This document shows, piece after piece, positions 10,547-21,867 of a stretch of 64,000 bases of DNA. The notes under the pieces are model-generated. The model was not told the DNA's origin and did not search any database. It saw only the letters and a list, made by a program, of their open reading frames with translations. Source of the stretch: Coenobita brevimanus (Eukaryota > Arthropoda > Malacostraca > Decapoda > Coenobitidae); NCBI GenBank assembly GCA_032717465.1, contig CM064632.1, forward strand, positions 22,445,486 to 22,509,485, written 5' to 3'. Each line of letters begins with the position of its first letter. Position 1 is the first letter of the stretch. The translations under genes and the position numbers were made by a program.

Positions 10547-11500
10547 AAGTCTCGAATTAATCTTACAAAAAGCAAATCTGAGTTACGGGAGGAAAATATT
10601 GCCATAGGTTGTAACTGTTTCAGTAGACAGGACACGGGAAGGAACTTTCAGTGTTCTCTCATGTCTCCAGTTCTTCCTGAAAAAAGAAATCAGAGTTACG
10701 ACAGCAAATTGATCGTAAATATGTTCCCACCTCTGATGTTTGTAGGCCCCGATAAGAGTTAATACTGAATACTGTGGGTAAAGGACTGGATGACATCATC
10801 ATTACTGTGTACTACCTAGCTAAAGACTATTTCACTCAGCTCAGGAGAGACGTTTGAACTGGTTGGATTAGATTTACCAATTACCAACCTCTTCACTGTA
10901 AGAATTCTCCGTCAAGTTGAATAATATGGCATGGGATTCGATTTTTACTTGAACTTGACCTAAAATTGCCGTATCGCCATCGCGAATGCTGAGTTTTGGC
11001 GAAAGATTAACGCTAGAATAAGATGCTAGTCACCAACAGGTGCTATGGAAGGAATGTAGAGCCGTAGTATTGTCTTTTCTGCGACAGAGCTTCGTGAAAT
11101 GAGCTGCAAATGGACGAATATCTGGGCTAAGTTATGGTAAAAGGATAATAGCTAGAGGCCATCTTTACTTAATTATTGACATTAACGGGTGATTAAACAC
11201 AGGAAGGGAGTGGATTTTTCATGTTTGAGGTTAGATAAAGATTTCACTACAGAGGTTCCTTCTAAAATTGATAATTTTATGCACTAGGGAAATTAATCGA
11301 CTTGGAATGGCTAAATACAGCCTCGTCCAACTCCTTTATTGTTACAACTTTTTCTTCTATTACCAGATGATTTTACGTTGCTGCCTGAAGGTTTTAAAGG
11401 AGTGGGGACGAAGGGAAGACGTGAGCAGAGGTAGTGGTGATGCCGCTGGGGGTCGAGGGGAATTAAAGTGTAAAAGGTTGGGTGGCTCCCCCTTTTAATG
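10547..11500. other. Non-coding, one M2 fragment
   Basis: 10815-10930 resembles the M2 body (CTCAGGAGAGACGTTTGAAC). 11360-11400 carries CCAGATGATTTTACG, an M2 end. No gene is supported; the short open frames have no recognisable domain. Confidence 0.45.
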
Positions 11501-12420
11501 ATTACCCAGGGACGTCGTTCAGCTGTTGCCGCTCTCCCCTTCTCACCTCCCTCGATTATCCCCTTTAGCTATTTTTGCTTTTATGCTTGAGAGTCCCCTT
11601 TAGGTATTTCCGCTTTTTACTCCAGGGCTTCTCTTGTGTGCAAGGCTTTTCCATTAGTCTGCTGGCAGTTGTTCCCAGTTTTCTGGCTTCTCTATGTTTT
11701 GTTTTTCCTCCTCAGTCTCTTTTCTTTGTCAAATAGCTTCACTTCTTTGCTTCCTGCCTTCTCTTCTGCATGTCCTCTACTTATCCATTTTCTGGCATCT
11801 CTTCTTTGTTTTCTCTGTCCCTTTCTCATTATCCTGATTTCATAACCCCTGCCTTGCTATCCATCTACCGCTTCTTCTCCTTATTTGCCGGCTGGATTCT
11901 GGTCTTTCGCCTGTGGTTTCTGCTATCTGTTTTTGGGCCACTGTGTTTTTACCTTCTGCCAAAGTCTGGTGTATGTTTTTTCCTGTATTTTCTCTACTGT
12001 ATTTTGGCTCCTTTGATTCTGCCTTGCCCTTCATCATCTGTTTCTCCCGCTTTTTGCCTGCTGGAGTCTGTTGATTCCCTGCTTGTTTCAGCTGCCTATT
12101 ATCAGGCTCTTCTCATACGTTTTCCCTCTACATTCTCGCTTAATCTGTACCTCGGTCTTGCCCCTCGACTTTGCTTTTTTCACTTCCTTTTGTTTAGGGT
12201 GTCTTTTATTCACCTGCTTTTTTAGTTATCTGCTTTCCGCCTTCTCTGCTTTGTTCATTCCCTTCAGTATTTTATTATCTCTGCTTTCTGGCTACTATCT
12301 GCTTCCCTTCTTTATCTCCTGACAATTTTTTTTTTTCCATTCTGAGTTTTTTCTTTGCCTATTTTTTTCCTCTCTCTCTCTCTGTCTCTCTCTCTCTCTC
12401 TGTATTTATAGGTATTTTAA
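11501..12420. other. Pyrimidine-rich non-coding tract
   Basis: C/T-rich sequence with short Leu/Phe-rich open frames in two phases, ending in a (CT)n tract at 12371-12403. Hydrophobic frames from T-rich DNA are expected by composition, so I do not call membrane proteins here. Confidence 0.5.
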
Positions 12421-12528
12421 AGCCTTACCATGAGATACATGGCTGCTGTATGACGATCCGTACACCTGGACGAACTGTCACTAAACAGACCGTCGAAGCC
12501 CAGCATCGAAATTTTATGATGGGTGAAC

Positions 12529-12862
12529 CTATACTCGATTTTTTTCCAGCTGATGATCCACTTTCGTGAATGGGACACCTGCGCACTCCTGCCGTGTTAT
12601 TGGTTGGTTTCAATTTCATATCTGAAGTATCATATATACAAAAAAATATTGTACCTTATATTCCAGTTCTCATAAATGCTGTTTTGCATTGTCATTGTAC
12701 TACATAAGCAGACATGAAACGAGTATGTATCTGTGCTTCACTCAAACGGACAATGAATTTGAGGAAGTTGAATCTGAATTGAAATATTTGTTGTTGTAAA
12801 AGGTACAGAGTTGTTGCATCTCTAATAAATAAATAACAAATAAATAAATAAATATAAATAAG

Positions 12863-12951
<89 letters not shown>

Positions 12952-12984
12952 TTAAGGATATTATATGCTTACGGATAATATGGG

Positions 12985-13060
<76 letters not shown>

Positions 13061-13658
13061 TTAAGGATATTATATGCTTACGGATAATATGGGCGAAGGT
13101 ATCGTAGCAATGGAGTAGGTGTGATCCATAATAAAGTCTGACATCTTGCGAGACGAGACAACTTTCTTTTCCCACCTGGCCGTCTCTCGTGTCCCTTCCT
13201 CCCCCTCCTTTGTAGTTCCATTCGCCTCCCCACTTCCGCCACTTTACCACTGACAAAACCGCAAATTTACTTAGAATGGTACTATTGTCTAGTGCCTAAG
13301 TATTAAGGTTCCTTTTATTTGCACTTATCCAGCCAAATGCGTTTATTTTTTAAAAAGTGTAGGGGGATGCAACAATTCTTTACCCTTTACCTTAATAAAT
13401 ATTTCATTTCAGATTCAACTTCCTCAGATTCATTGTCCGTTTGGGTGACGCACAGATACATACTATTTTCATGTCTTGTTTGTATGGTACAATGATAATG
13501 CAAAACAACATTTATGAGAATTGGAATATAAGGTACAATTGTTTTTTATAAATATGATACTTCAGGTATGAAATTGAAACCAACCAATCACGTGGCAGGA
13601 GTGCGCAGGTGCCACATTCACGAAAGTGGATCATCAGCTGGAAAATATTCGAGGATAG
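12529..13658. mobile_element. Foldback element with arms of about 310 bp
   Basis: The left arm (12529-12840) and the right arm (about 13345-13658) are reverse complements with scattered mismatches. Shared blocks include CCAGCTGATGATCCACTTTC and CAAACGGACAATGAAT. The centre holds two (TA)n tracts and unique sequence. No transposase frame is present, so it is non-autonomous. Flanking target duplications are not clear. Confidence 0.82.
12866..13096. repeat. Two-unit tandem repeat of (TA)n plus a 37-bp block
   Basis: (TA)n at 12866-12950 and 12987-13059 are each followed by an identical 36-37-bp block that starts CTTAAGGATATTATATGC (12951-12987 and 13060-13096). It lies in the loop of the foldback element. 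Confidence 0.9.
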
Positions 13659-14219
13659 TAAGTGGCCTTAACACCTGCTTCCACACCTACCCATGTCTCC
13701 TGGTAATTGTACCGTTGGAGAAGGAGGAGGAGGACGAACAATAAGGGCGGAGGACGAGTAGGACGGCGACGTGGAAATGTAAGAGGAGGAGGAGCAGGAG
13801 GAGGAGGAAGAGGAGGGGGAAGCGTAGGTCTTTACAATGGATAGAGAAAATGTATGGCATAGGAGGGATTCGATGACATCCAAAATGATCAGTAAAGCTC
13901 ATGATGTTCGGAGCTAATTTACGTGTTATCACCTGAATGTACGTATGTTATCAGGACTAACCAGGAAATGTCCAACAAGCAATATATATGTCATCCTTAA
14001 CAAACCCATTTTGTTAGCGTAGAATGGAATTATCTGGGATTTTGCAGTAGCCATCGTCTGTAGTGTCAGAAAATTTCGCGCCAAATGTGCACCCATACAT
14101 TTTTAATCAAGTGTACATGGCTTGAAACTGGGGAGGTTCATTACAACAGAATAAAACTGTCCAGTGTAGCCCTGAATGGAGAGTGAAGTTGGACGAGAAT
14201 TTCAATGTGAAGCAGAAAA
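13659..14219. other. Non-coding, with a GAG/GGA tract
   Basis: 13720-13825 is GGA/GAG-rich; the rest is unique. No gene recognised. Confidence 0.5.
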
Positions 14220-14222
14220 AGA

Positions 14223-14302
<80 letters not shown>

Positions 14303-14940
14303 AAAATTGAGGAGAGGAAGAAGGGAGGAAAAGAAAAGGAGATAAGCTTGAGAGGAGGGGAAGAAGGGAGATAACGAAGGTAAAAGAAAGGGAAGTGAAA
14401 GACAGAGGAATTATCGAAGAGAAAAGAAAGATAAGAGAGGAAGGGAAGACGGAAGAGATATAAAAGGTAGGGGTCGGGTGGGGTTGGGGGAAGAGATGGT
14501 GGTGGGTGGAGAGAAAGGGTGGAGGAGGTGATAAAGAGGAAGGAGATGAAAGAGAAAAGTTGAATGAAGATGAAGGAGAGAAGTATAAAGAAAGAGTGAA
14601 GAGGAAGGGAGAGAAAAGGGTGGAGAAAAAGAGGAAAGAAGAAAAAAAATGGAGGTGGGAGGGATGGGGCAGTGAAGAATGAGATAATGGGGGGAATGGG
14701 GGGAATGCGGTTGAGGGAGGTAAAAGAGAAGAGAAGGAAGGGAAATAGAAAATGGAGTGAGTTAGTGAGTCTAGAGGTGGGGATGGGTGAGAGGGGGGTG
14801 TGGGGATAGTGAGTGGGGGAGTGAGGGTGGAGGGGTGAAGGGTATTGTGGGGGTGGGGGAGGGAGCTGCTGGAGAAGATAGGACACGACCGGTGCTGGCA
14901 CCGGTAATAAGGTGTCATCGGAGAGAGAGAGAGAGAGACA
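14220..14940. repeat. (GA)n followed by a long purine tract
   Basis: (GA)n at 14227-14298 runs into nearly 600 bp of purine-rich sequence and a second short (GA)n at 14920-14938. The long Ser/Leu/Pro minus frames are artefacts. Confidence 0.85.
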
Positions 14941-15059
14941 TATATATAGACATATATTTATTAGGCTCAGATTTTATGCAAAGTATGGAGCACACCTCCC
15001 GATTTTAGTACACAGTATAGTGTATCCTATGGTTATCAATACAAATTACCTAAAAATAT

Positions 15060-16843
15060 TAAGTACAGACTTGACGAATAATGATGCTTTGCACTGTATG
15101 ACATAGCTATTACTTTGAAATAATTGTGCTGACTTACTGTACATCTACTGGGATTATTTCTGTAATACATTGGTATATACCTAAGCCTTAATGCTTTGAT
15201 GTCATCATTAGTACACTCAAATAATACATGATACTCGTCTCCAAGGATATTATCATTACATTTATTGCAGAACCTTTCTTCCCTAGGAGTTTTGTTGAAC
15301 CTACCTGTTACAATGGGTAATCTGTGATTATTAGTTCTGAATTTACATAGGTTAATCCCTGTGCTGTTTTGGTAATTTTACTAGATAACTTTTGAAGACA
15401 AATCTATCTTTATGAGAAACATACATGCTACATGATGATTTACTATTCAATACTGACTGCCATTCAGTGATCCACTGGTCCTTAACCTTTCTCTCAAAAG
15501 CAAGTTTCAATCATAAATGATTATTAACTTCTTGACCCAACCATATGCCTGACATACCTGAATTATTCAACAGAGTTTTTATATAGTTCAACCACTGTAA
15601 TTTGAAACTGTTTTCATTATACAGTTTGTAAAGACACTGATACATTACAAAACAGAGTTTATCTTGCTTACCAGTAATTATTCTTGACCATTAATTCAGC
15701 ATTCTACTTTTAACATGCGTACTGATACGATATTTATCCAACCCCCCAAAAATCATGGCATTGCATGTGGTTTTACGAACATTAAGTATGTGTTTCAGGA
15801 ATGTAACATGTACTTTCTCTATATCCTTAATACATCTGTATCCCCAAACCTCACAGCCATATGTAATGATCGGTAATACCATCGAATCAAACAACTCTAG
15901 TTGCAAGTCAATAGGCAAATCAGATTTACGACACTTTGAAATCAAACTGTTCATTGCTCTCCTACCCTGCTGCACCAGCTGTTCGTGGCATGTTTTAAAA
16001 CTTCCATTGTAATTCATGATAACACCCAAATATTTATATTCCTCAACAATTTCAATCTTTTCTCCTTTAAATTGGAAGTTATAATCCTCTGTTCCACATT
16101 TTGTGTTGCTAAATATAGTAATCTTTGTCTTTTTACAATTGATATCTAACTTCCATGTGTCACAATACGTTTCCATAGCTGTAAGTGCATTGCAAATACC
16201 TATTTCACTCCCAGCTAATATAATAGTATCATCTGCATACATCAAGACGAGAACTTTAAGCATATTATCCACCCATTCGTCATCAATATTAAAGTAATTA
16301 CAGCTATGTTCTAACAGGTATTCATCAATATCATTCACATACAAAGAGAAAAGAAGTGGTGACAGATTTTCTCCCTGTCTTACACCAGTATAACTTAAAA
16401 TATAGTCAGAGACCTCTTGATTAACTGAAACACAAGATTTTATAGTGCTGTACATATTCCTTATTACTCTAATAATTTTACCATTAATTCCTATCTTCAG
16501 TAGTTTATACCAGAGGCCATCTCTCCACACGAAGTCGAAAGCTTTTCTGTAATCAACATACAGGCAGTACAATTTTTTCTTGTGCTGAAACAGATCAATT
16601 AAATTTTTTAATACAAAGACATGATCAGTAGTAGAATATCCCTCTCTAAATCCTGCTTGCATTTCCTTAATGACAGATTAATGATCACAAAATTTGGTTA
16701 ACCGTACACTGAGTATTGTTGTAAACAATTTTCCTACACAACTTAGTAGAGTTATACCTCTATAATTATTTACATCATTTACTTTTCCTACGTTCTTATA
16801 AATAGGAACAATTATTCCTATCAGCCATTCCTCTGGGATATTT

Positions 16844-16847
<4 letters not shown>
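15060..16847 (-). pseudogene. Decayed LINE reverse transcriptase (unclassified)
   Basis: The main open part (15691-16662) shows AGFREGYSTTDHV, CLYVDYRKAFDFVW (catalytic Asp), GVRQGENLSPLLF and LMYADDTIIL (catalytic YADD). Upstream, to 16847, the frame continues with a GIIVPIYK block and an NYRGITLLS block before a (TC/GA)n palindrome replaces the rest. Downstream, to about 15100, it continues through in-frame stops to a C-terminal zinc-binding-like block (RFCNKCNDNILGDEYH), known from several invertebrate LINEs. At least two stops interrupt the frame, so this copy is inactive. It differs from families P, G and RTE in this window, and I do not assign a clade. Confidence 0.88.

Positions 16848-16924
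<77 letters not shown>
16848..16924. repeat. (TC)14 joined to (GA)24: perfect palindrome
   Basis: TC repeats up to 16875 meet GA repeats from 16876 at a CTCGAG centre, so the two halves are perfect inverted repeats. It sits exactly where the decayed LINE stops. Confidence 0.96.
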
Positions 16925-16929
<5 letters not shown>

Positions 16930-17940
16930 AATGGAGGGGACGAGACTGGAAGATGAGGGGAGGGTTTTAGGTAGACAAGAAGGGGACGTTGGAGAAAGAT
17001 GCAGGGGGAAATGGTGACGGAGGGAGTGGAGGGGGTATGGATGGAATGGAGTAAAGGTGTGATAGGAAGGAAAAGGAGTAGACTGCGGGGGTGGGGGTGA
17101 AGGAATGGAATAGGCTGGAAGGTTGAGGTGAGGGGTCGTGCTTGGGTATAGGGGGAGTGTAGGGTTAACTGAGTGATTTGTGATGGAGGCGGTGAAGGAG
17201 AGTGACACTGGATTGACAGCTGTAAACATCGGGGAAGGAAAAGCCATATCATGCTAACTATGAACCTTTTATTTTATCCATTCTAATTTCAATCGATTTC
17301 GTCAGGATATAACTACCTACGGATGAGGCTGAGAATTTAAAACTTATTATTGTTCTGCCTGACATAAAGATGGTTTTGTTCAGCACAGAGAAACCCACCG
17401 TAGAGAACTGGTTATAAACTGCGCTGATTTACGTCTTAACCTGGAATTGAAAAACTGGTATTTCCCCCAATTATTATGTCTGCACGCCAAATTGTGGAGA
17501 GCTGCTGTATTTCCTCTGATTCTTACTTTCTTCCAAACGCTTTTTCTGCTTAGTGTCATCCCGTTATTTCCTCGCGAGTTCACTTGAAATGTGGCACAAT
17601 TTTTCCATGTCCCAGTAACACCGGACACATTTTTCATCCCCCCCCCCTTTTTTTTTTTTTTTTCATTTTAGAGGAATTTAGGATTTATAGAGTCAAATGT
17701 CGAACCGTATAACCACGAAAATAATATCCTTTGTTTTTGTATGTTCAATTAATCGTCATGGTCGTTTGCACAGAGGTATGTTAGTATAGCTTCTGTAGCT
17801 GTGTGGAGACCATCCTGCATTTCCGTGAAAATGTTAGCAGTCTTGTTGAGAATTGCATGTACGAACCGCTGCAAAAAGGAGACAGAAAAATATCTAAATT
17901 TATGTTTTGGCTGATAATTAAGAATAAAGTTTTAAAACAT
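16925..17940. other. Non-coding spacer
   Basis: Purine-rich to about 17160, then unique AT-rich sequence with a T tract at 17648-17663. No gene seen. Confidence 0.5.
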
Positions 17941-17944
17941 TTTT

Positions 17945-18585
<641 letters not shown>

Positions 18586-18588
18586 ATA

Positions 18589-18670
<82 letters not shown>

Positions 18671-18794
18671 CTCTTCTAGGGGTTCAATTCCAGAGATACG
18701 AATGAAGGATTTTCGATCATATGGTGCCAAGAATTGAAGGCTCATCATATTCCCTATATGGCAGTAGGCCAGGTAAATAGTAAATTATATAATG

Positions 18795-18827
<33 letters not shown>

Positions 18828-18849
18828 TAAATAATAATAATAATAATAA
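18586..18849. repeat. (TA)n and (ATA)n tracts between inverted SINEs
   Basis: (TA)n at 18592-18666 and ATA/TAA triplets at 18795-18849, with about 120 bp of unique sequence between. Confidence 0.93.
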
Positions 18850-19354
18850 TCCATCCATCCAATCCTACATTGCCCCATGAGAAGCGTAGGAGCCTGGGGC
18901 TTGGCAGTTGGTCCTGACATTTAAGATGAGAGTGACCAGCCTCACTCATCCCTGAGTGGCATTACATGAGCAATCAACCCCAACCACCCCTTGGATACAA
19001 ACCTTCACCGCCTCAATGCGATTGGAGCGCAATAATTACCCACTAAACCACCAGGCGCCAAAATTTGGTTATATGGTTACCACCCAGCTTAGTAAATGGT
19101 TTCCTGGTGCACAGGAAACCATTTGGCTTGTCACTCAGTGTAGAGTCATCCACAGGCTGAAGGAAATGGAAAGAATTAAGAAATGAAAGACAGAAGAGGG
19201 AGTGTAAAGTCACCCGTAGGCAGAAGGACAAGGAAAGAATGAAGGAAAGAAAGACAGAAGAGAATGGAAGGAAAGAAGGATGGAGAGGAAAGAGCAGACA
19301 CCCGAGAGCAGCACTACATCAAGTGAGTGGATGGTGAGCGCCCCCACCTACCAC
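18850..19354 (-). mobile_element. tRNA-like SINE, family S, copy S2
   Basis: An inverted partner of S1: the CCATCCATCC tail at 18851 is followed in reverse order by the body, the tRNA-like head (about 19000-19065), the hairpin (19094-19124) and the CTTCC-rich 5' part. The hairpin arms AAATGGTTTCCTG and CAGGAAACCATTT can be read on either strand. S1 and S2 lie head-outward with 265 bp between them. Confidence 0.75.
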
Positions 19355-19776
19355 AAATAATACTACTACTAATAATAATAATGATAATAATAATAACGAA
19401 GATGATGGTGACGATTACGACTACGACGACGATGATTGCGATGACGAGAACAACGACTACGACGACGACGACGATGATGGTGATAACAACTGAAAACCTA
19501 ATATGCCTGTGAAGAGTTGTAAACTGAATGCAGAAGCCTTCAGTGCCGTGGCGGCGAGACGTTAAGAATTCATGAAAGGGAAACGCAAGTCTTCAGCGGA
19601 TCACAAATGGATTCTCTTGGCCTCAGTTTTGTCTTGTAATTCAGGTCACTTCCAACTTCACGGCTAGTTAGTCCTGCCTCCACCAACTTTTAAGCCGGGC
19701 AAAACGTGGGCTGGAAGGAAATGGCTCCACGCTTTTTTTTTTTCTTTCTTTCTTTTTAGCTCGTGCTGAAATGAAG

Positions 19777-19833
<57 letters not shown>

Positions 19834-20368
19834 TTACGATAGATCGTCGTAAGGAAATGCATTTTCTTTTTGAGAAATTAGGATCAAATGAAAAATAATA
19901 AAAGACGTGATTTCTTTTAGTGTATTCTTGCTACCTCCACATTATGCAAGTTAGGCATGACTATTACTAATGACGAGTACGGTGACGCGTTTTTCATTAT
20001 GTACATGCTAAAATATTCACTTTTATGCATCCTAGGCAGTTCCAACTGGATGGATTAGATATTCAAGCCTTCAGTAATCCCTTCCTTCTTTGCCAGCAGT
20101 CCTAAACTGGATAAAATCGTCAGGAGATGGCAAGAGCAGCTTTATCATGCTAAGAATTGAATCCATCCAAAAATCGCCATTATTCCCCAGTTGATCTATT
20201 AGAGATTAGCTCTGTTTTTTCCTTTTATTTCATTTTTCCTGTCGCCATGCTGTTTTGTTTACTGAATTTAATCTTGCTGTCATCATGCTCTTTTCCTTCA
20301 AATTAAGAGAGACTAGAAATTTGGTGGGTGGGATAAAGCCTTCCATCACCCCATCGTAACAAGAGATG
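19355..20368. other. Non-coding, triplet repeats and an M2 copy
   Basis: ATA/GAC triplets at 19355-19485, (GT)n at 19781-19828, and a diverged M2 copy at about 20040-20150 ending in GATAAAATCGTCAGGAGATG. The short open frames lack recognisable domains. Confidence 0.5.
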
Positions 20369-20407
20369 GAAAGGTGGGGTGGGAGAGAGACAGGTTAGAG
20401 CGTGAAT

Positions 20408-20477
<70 letters not shown>

Positions 20478-20505
20478 CGGGCTACGCGGAACCCATCGTC
20501 AGATC

Positions 20506-20541
<36 letters not shown>

Positions 20542-20607
20542 GCCGAAACGTTAGAGAAAATAAAGAATTCAGGCTCTAACCTGTCTCTCTCCCACCCAAC
20601 CTTTCCG
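20369..20607. repeat. Palindromic element with microsatellite arms
   Basis: The left arm (GGTGGGAGAGAGACAGGTTA, 20377 on) is repeated inverted at 20571-20595, and GAATTC lies on both inner sides. Next inwards come (CT)n(CA)n on the left and (TG)n on the right. The centre is a 38-bp stretch with a hammerhead-like core. No coding capacity. Confidence 0.8.
20474..20502 (-). ncRNA. Hammerhead-ribozyme-like core (candidate)
   Basis: On the minus strand CTGACGA (20502-20496) is followed by a possible stem II, GGGTT-CCGCGT-AGCCC, and then CGAAACG. This fits the known core CUGANGA-stem II-GAAA. I cannot identify stems I and III or a cleavage triplet with confidence, because both sides run into CA/TG repeats. 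It could be a decayed ribozyme or chance. Confidence 0.3.
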
Positions 20608-21275
20608 CTTGTCACAGTGGATCATCTACATAAGGAGTATATTCGCTGTTCAGTCAAAGTCTAACAGTTTAGTAAGATAACTGAAGTAGCAAGGTCGTAC
20701 AAGAAAATGAAAAGAAAAGAAAGCGTTATCATTTTAAAGTTTTTTTTTTTAGCCTGGCAAAAAGTAGCCCTAAGCGTAATTGATCACACATGGTAGCTCG
20801 TGTCAAATTAGGACTGACCCTTTTTTGGAATAGTTTTTAATAGTGACTTCCTTTTAAGTTATTCAGTCATGTAATCTCTGTGCTGTTTTTAAGGGAGATT
20901 TTCCTTGCTGCGAACAGATCATCCTAACGTAGAACAGCCCCTTTGGTAGTGAAGGGGTTAGTGAAAGTTGTAACAAATCAACCAGATCGATAATATCCCT
21001 TAAACCGATTTAAATAATATAAGATTGCAAGAAAAATTCGAATCCTCATCGTGTGTAAGAAATTTTGACTTAACTCTATCTGCTTCCACTCGATTGCTTC
21101 TCTTGACAAAATTAGGATCGACCAATAATGAAAACAGTTGTAAACTTGGACGACAAGCTTCCACTCCTAGGATGATGAGACTCGTTTGTCGGCAGGAAGA
21201 ATGAAATAATCAAGTTCTTTCGTTATCAAAGGGCTACTGGAAACTGTTTTTGCTCCTGAGACGACGAGAGGCTAC
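20608..21275. other. Non-coding, nothing recognised
   Basis: Unique AT-rich sequence leading up to the LTR element. Confidence 0.5.
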
Positions 21276-21867
21276 TGTCATAAAAGACTTTGTTGTTACT
21301 TGTAGAGAAGTTATATATATTAGACTTGTGGACGAGTGGTTGTTATACTTGAGTAGCTTTGTAAGTAGATAATCTTCTTTCCCATTTGTCATGTAGTGAC
21401 AGGAGAGGTAAAGAATAGTATGGGACTATTTTTATTTGTCTTGGAAATATTAACAAGTCTCTCACACAGAGCGAAGTATAAAGTAGAGTCCCTGTCTCCC
21501 TGTCCCGCTCTCTCTCTCTCTCAAGTTGCTAAGCCCTTCTCCTTACGACCTGTCTGTTCTATGGCTAGCTTCCTTCTGACTTCTCTTTCCTAAATTCTGG
21601 TGAAACAGGAGACGTATCACGTGTGTTCCTTGTGATTGGAAAGTTCTAGAAGCCTGTGTGTGAGTATGTGTGTATGTGTGTTCACCTGGTGATCGCTGAC
21701 CAACTAACTGCATCATCTCCTGACTCCTACTTCCTAGTCTGTCGTCAGCTTTTCCTCAGTGTAACTTGCAAGATCATTTCCCATTCCCAGGCTCGCATAG
21801 AGCTGTCCATCTATCTATTTCTCTATCTATCTATTATGATTTGTAATTATAATATGGGGTCCTAATA
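21276..21867 (-). repeat. 3' LTR of the LARD-like element
   Basis: Same sequence as the right LTR with few differences. Read on the minus strand it ends in TTTTATGACA. Confidence 0.85.

Noticed and set aside
11636..12322. Hydrophobic Leu/Phe frames resembling membrane proteins
   Set aside because: T/C-rich DNA gives such peptides by composition; frames overlap in different phases and no conserved pattern is seen.
14107..14918. Two overlapping frames of about 250 codons
   Set aside because: They overlap in different phases over GA repeats and purine-rich DNA, typical of low-complexity sequence.
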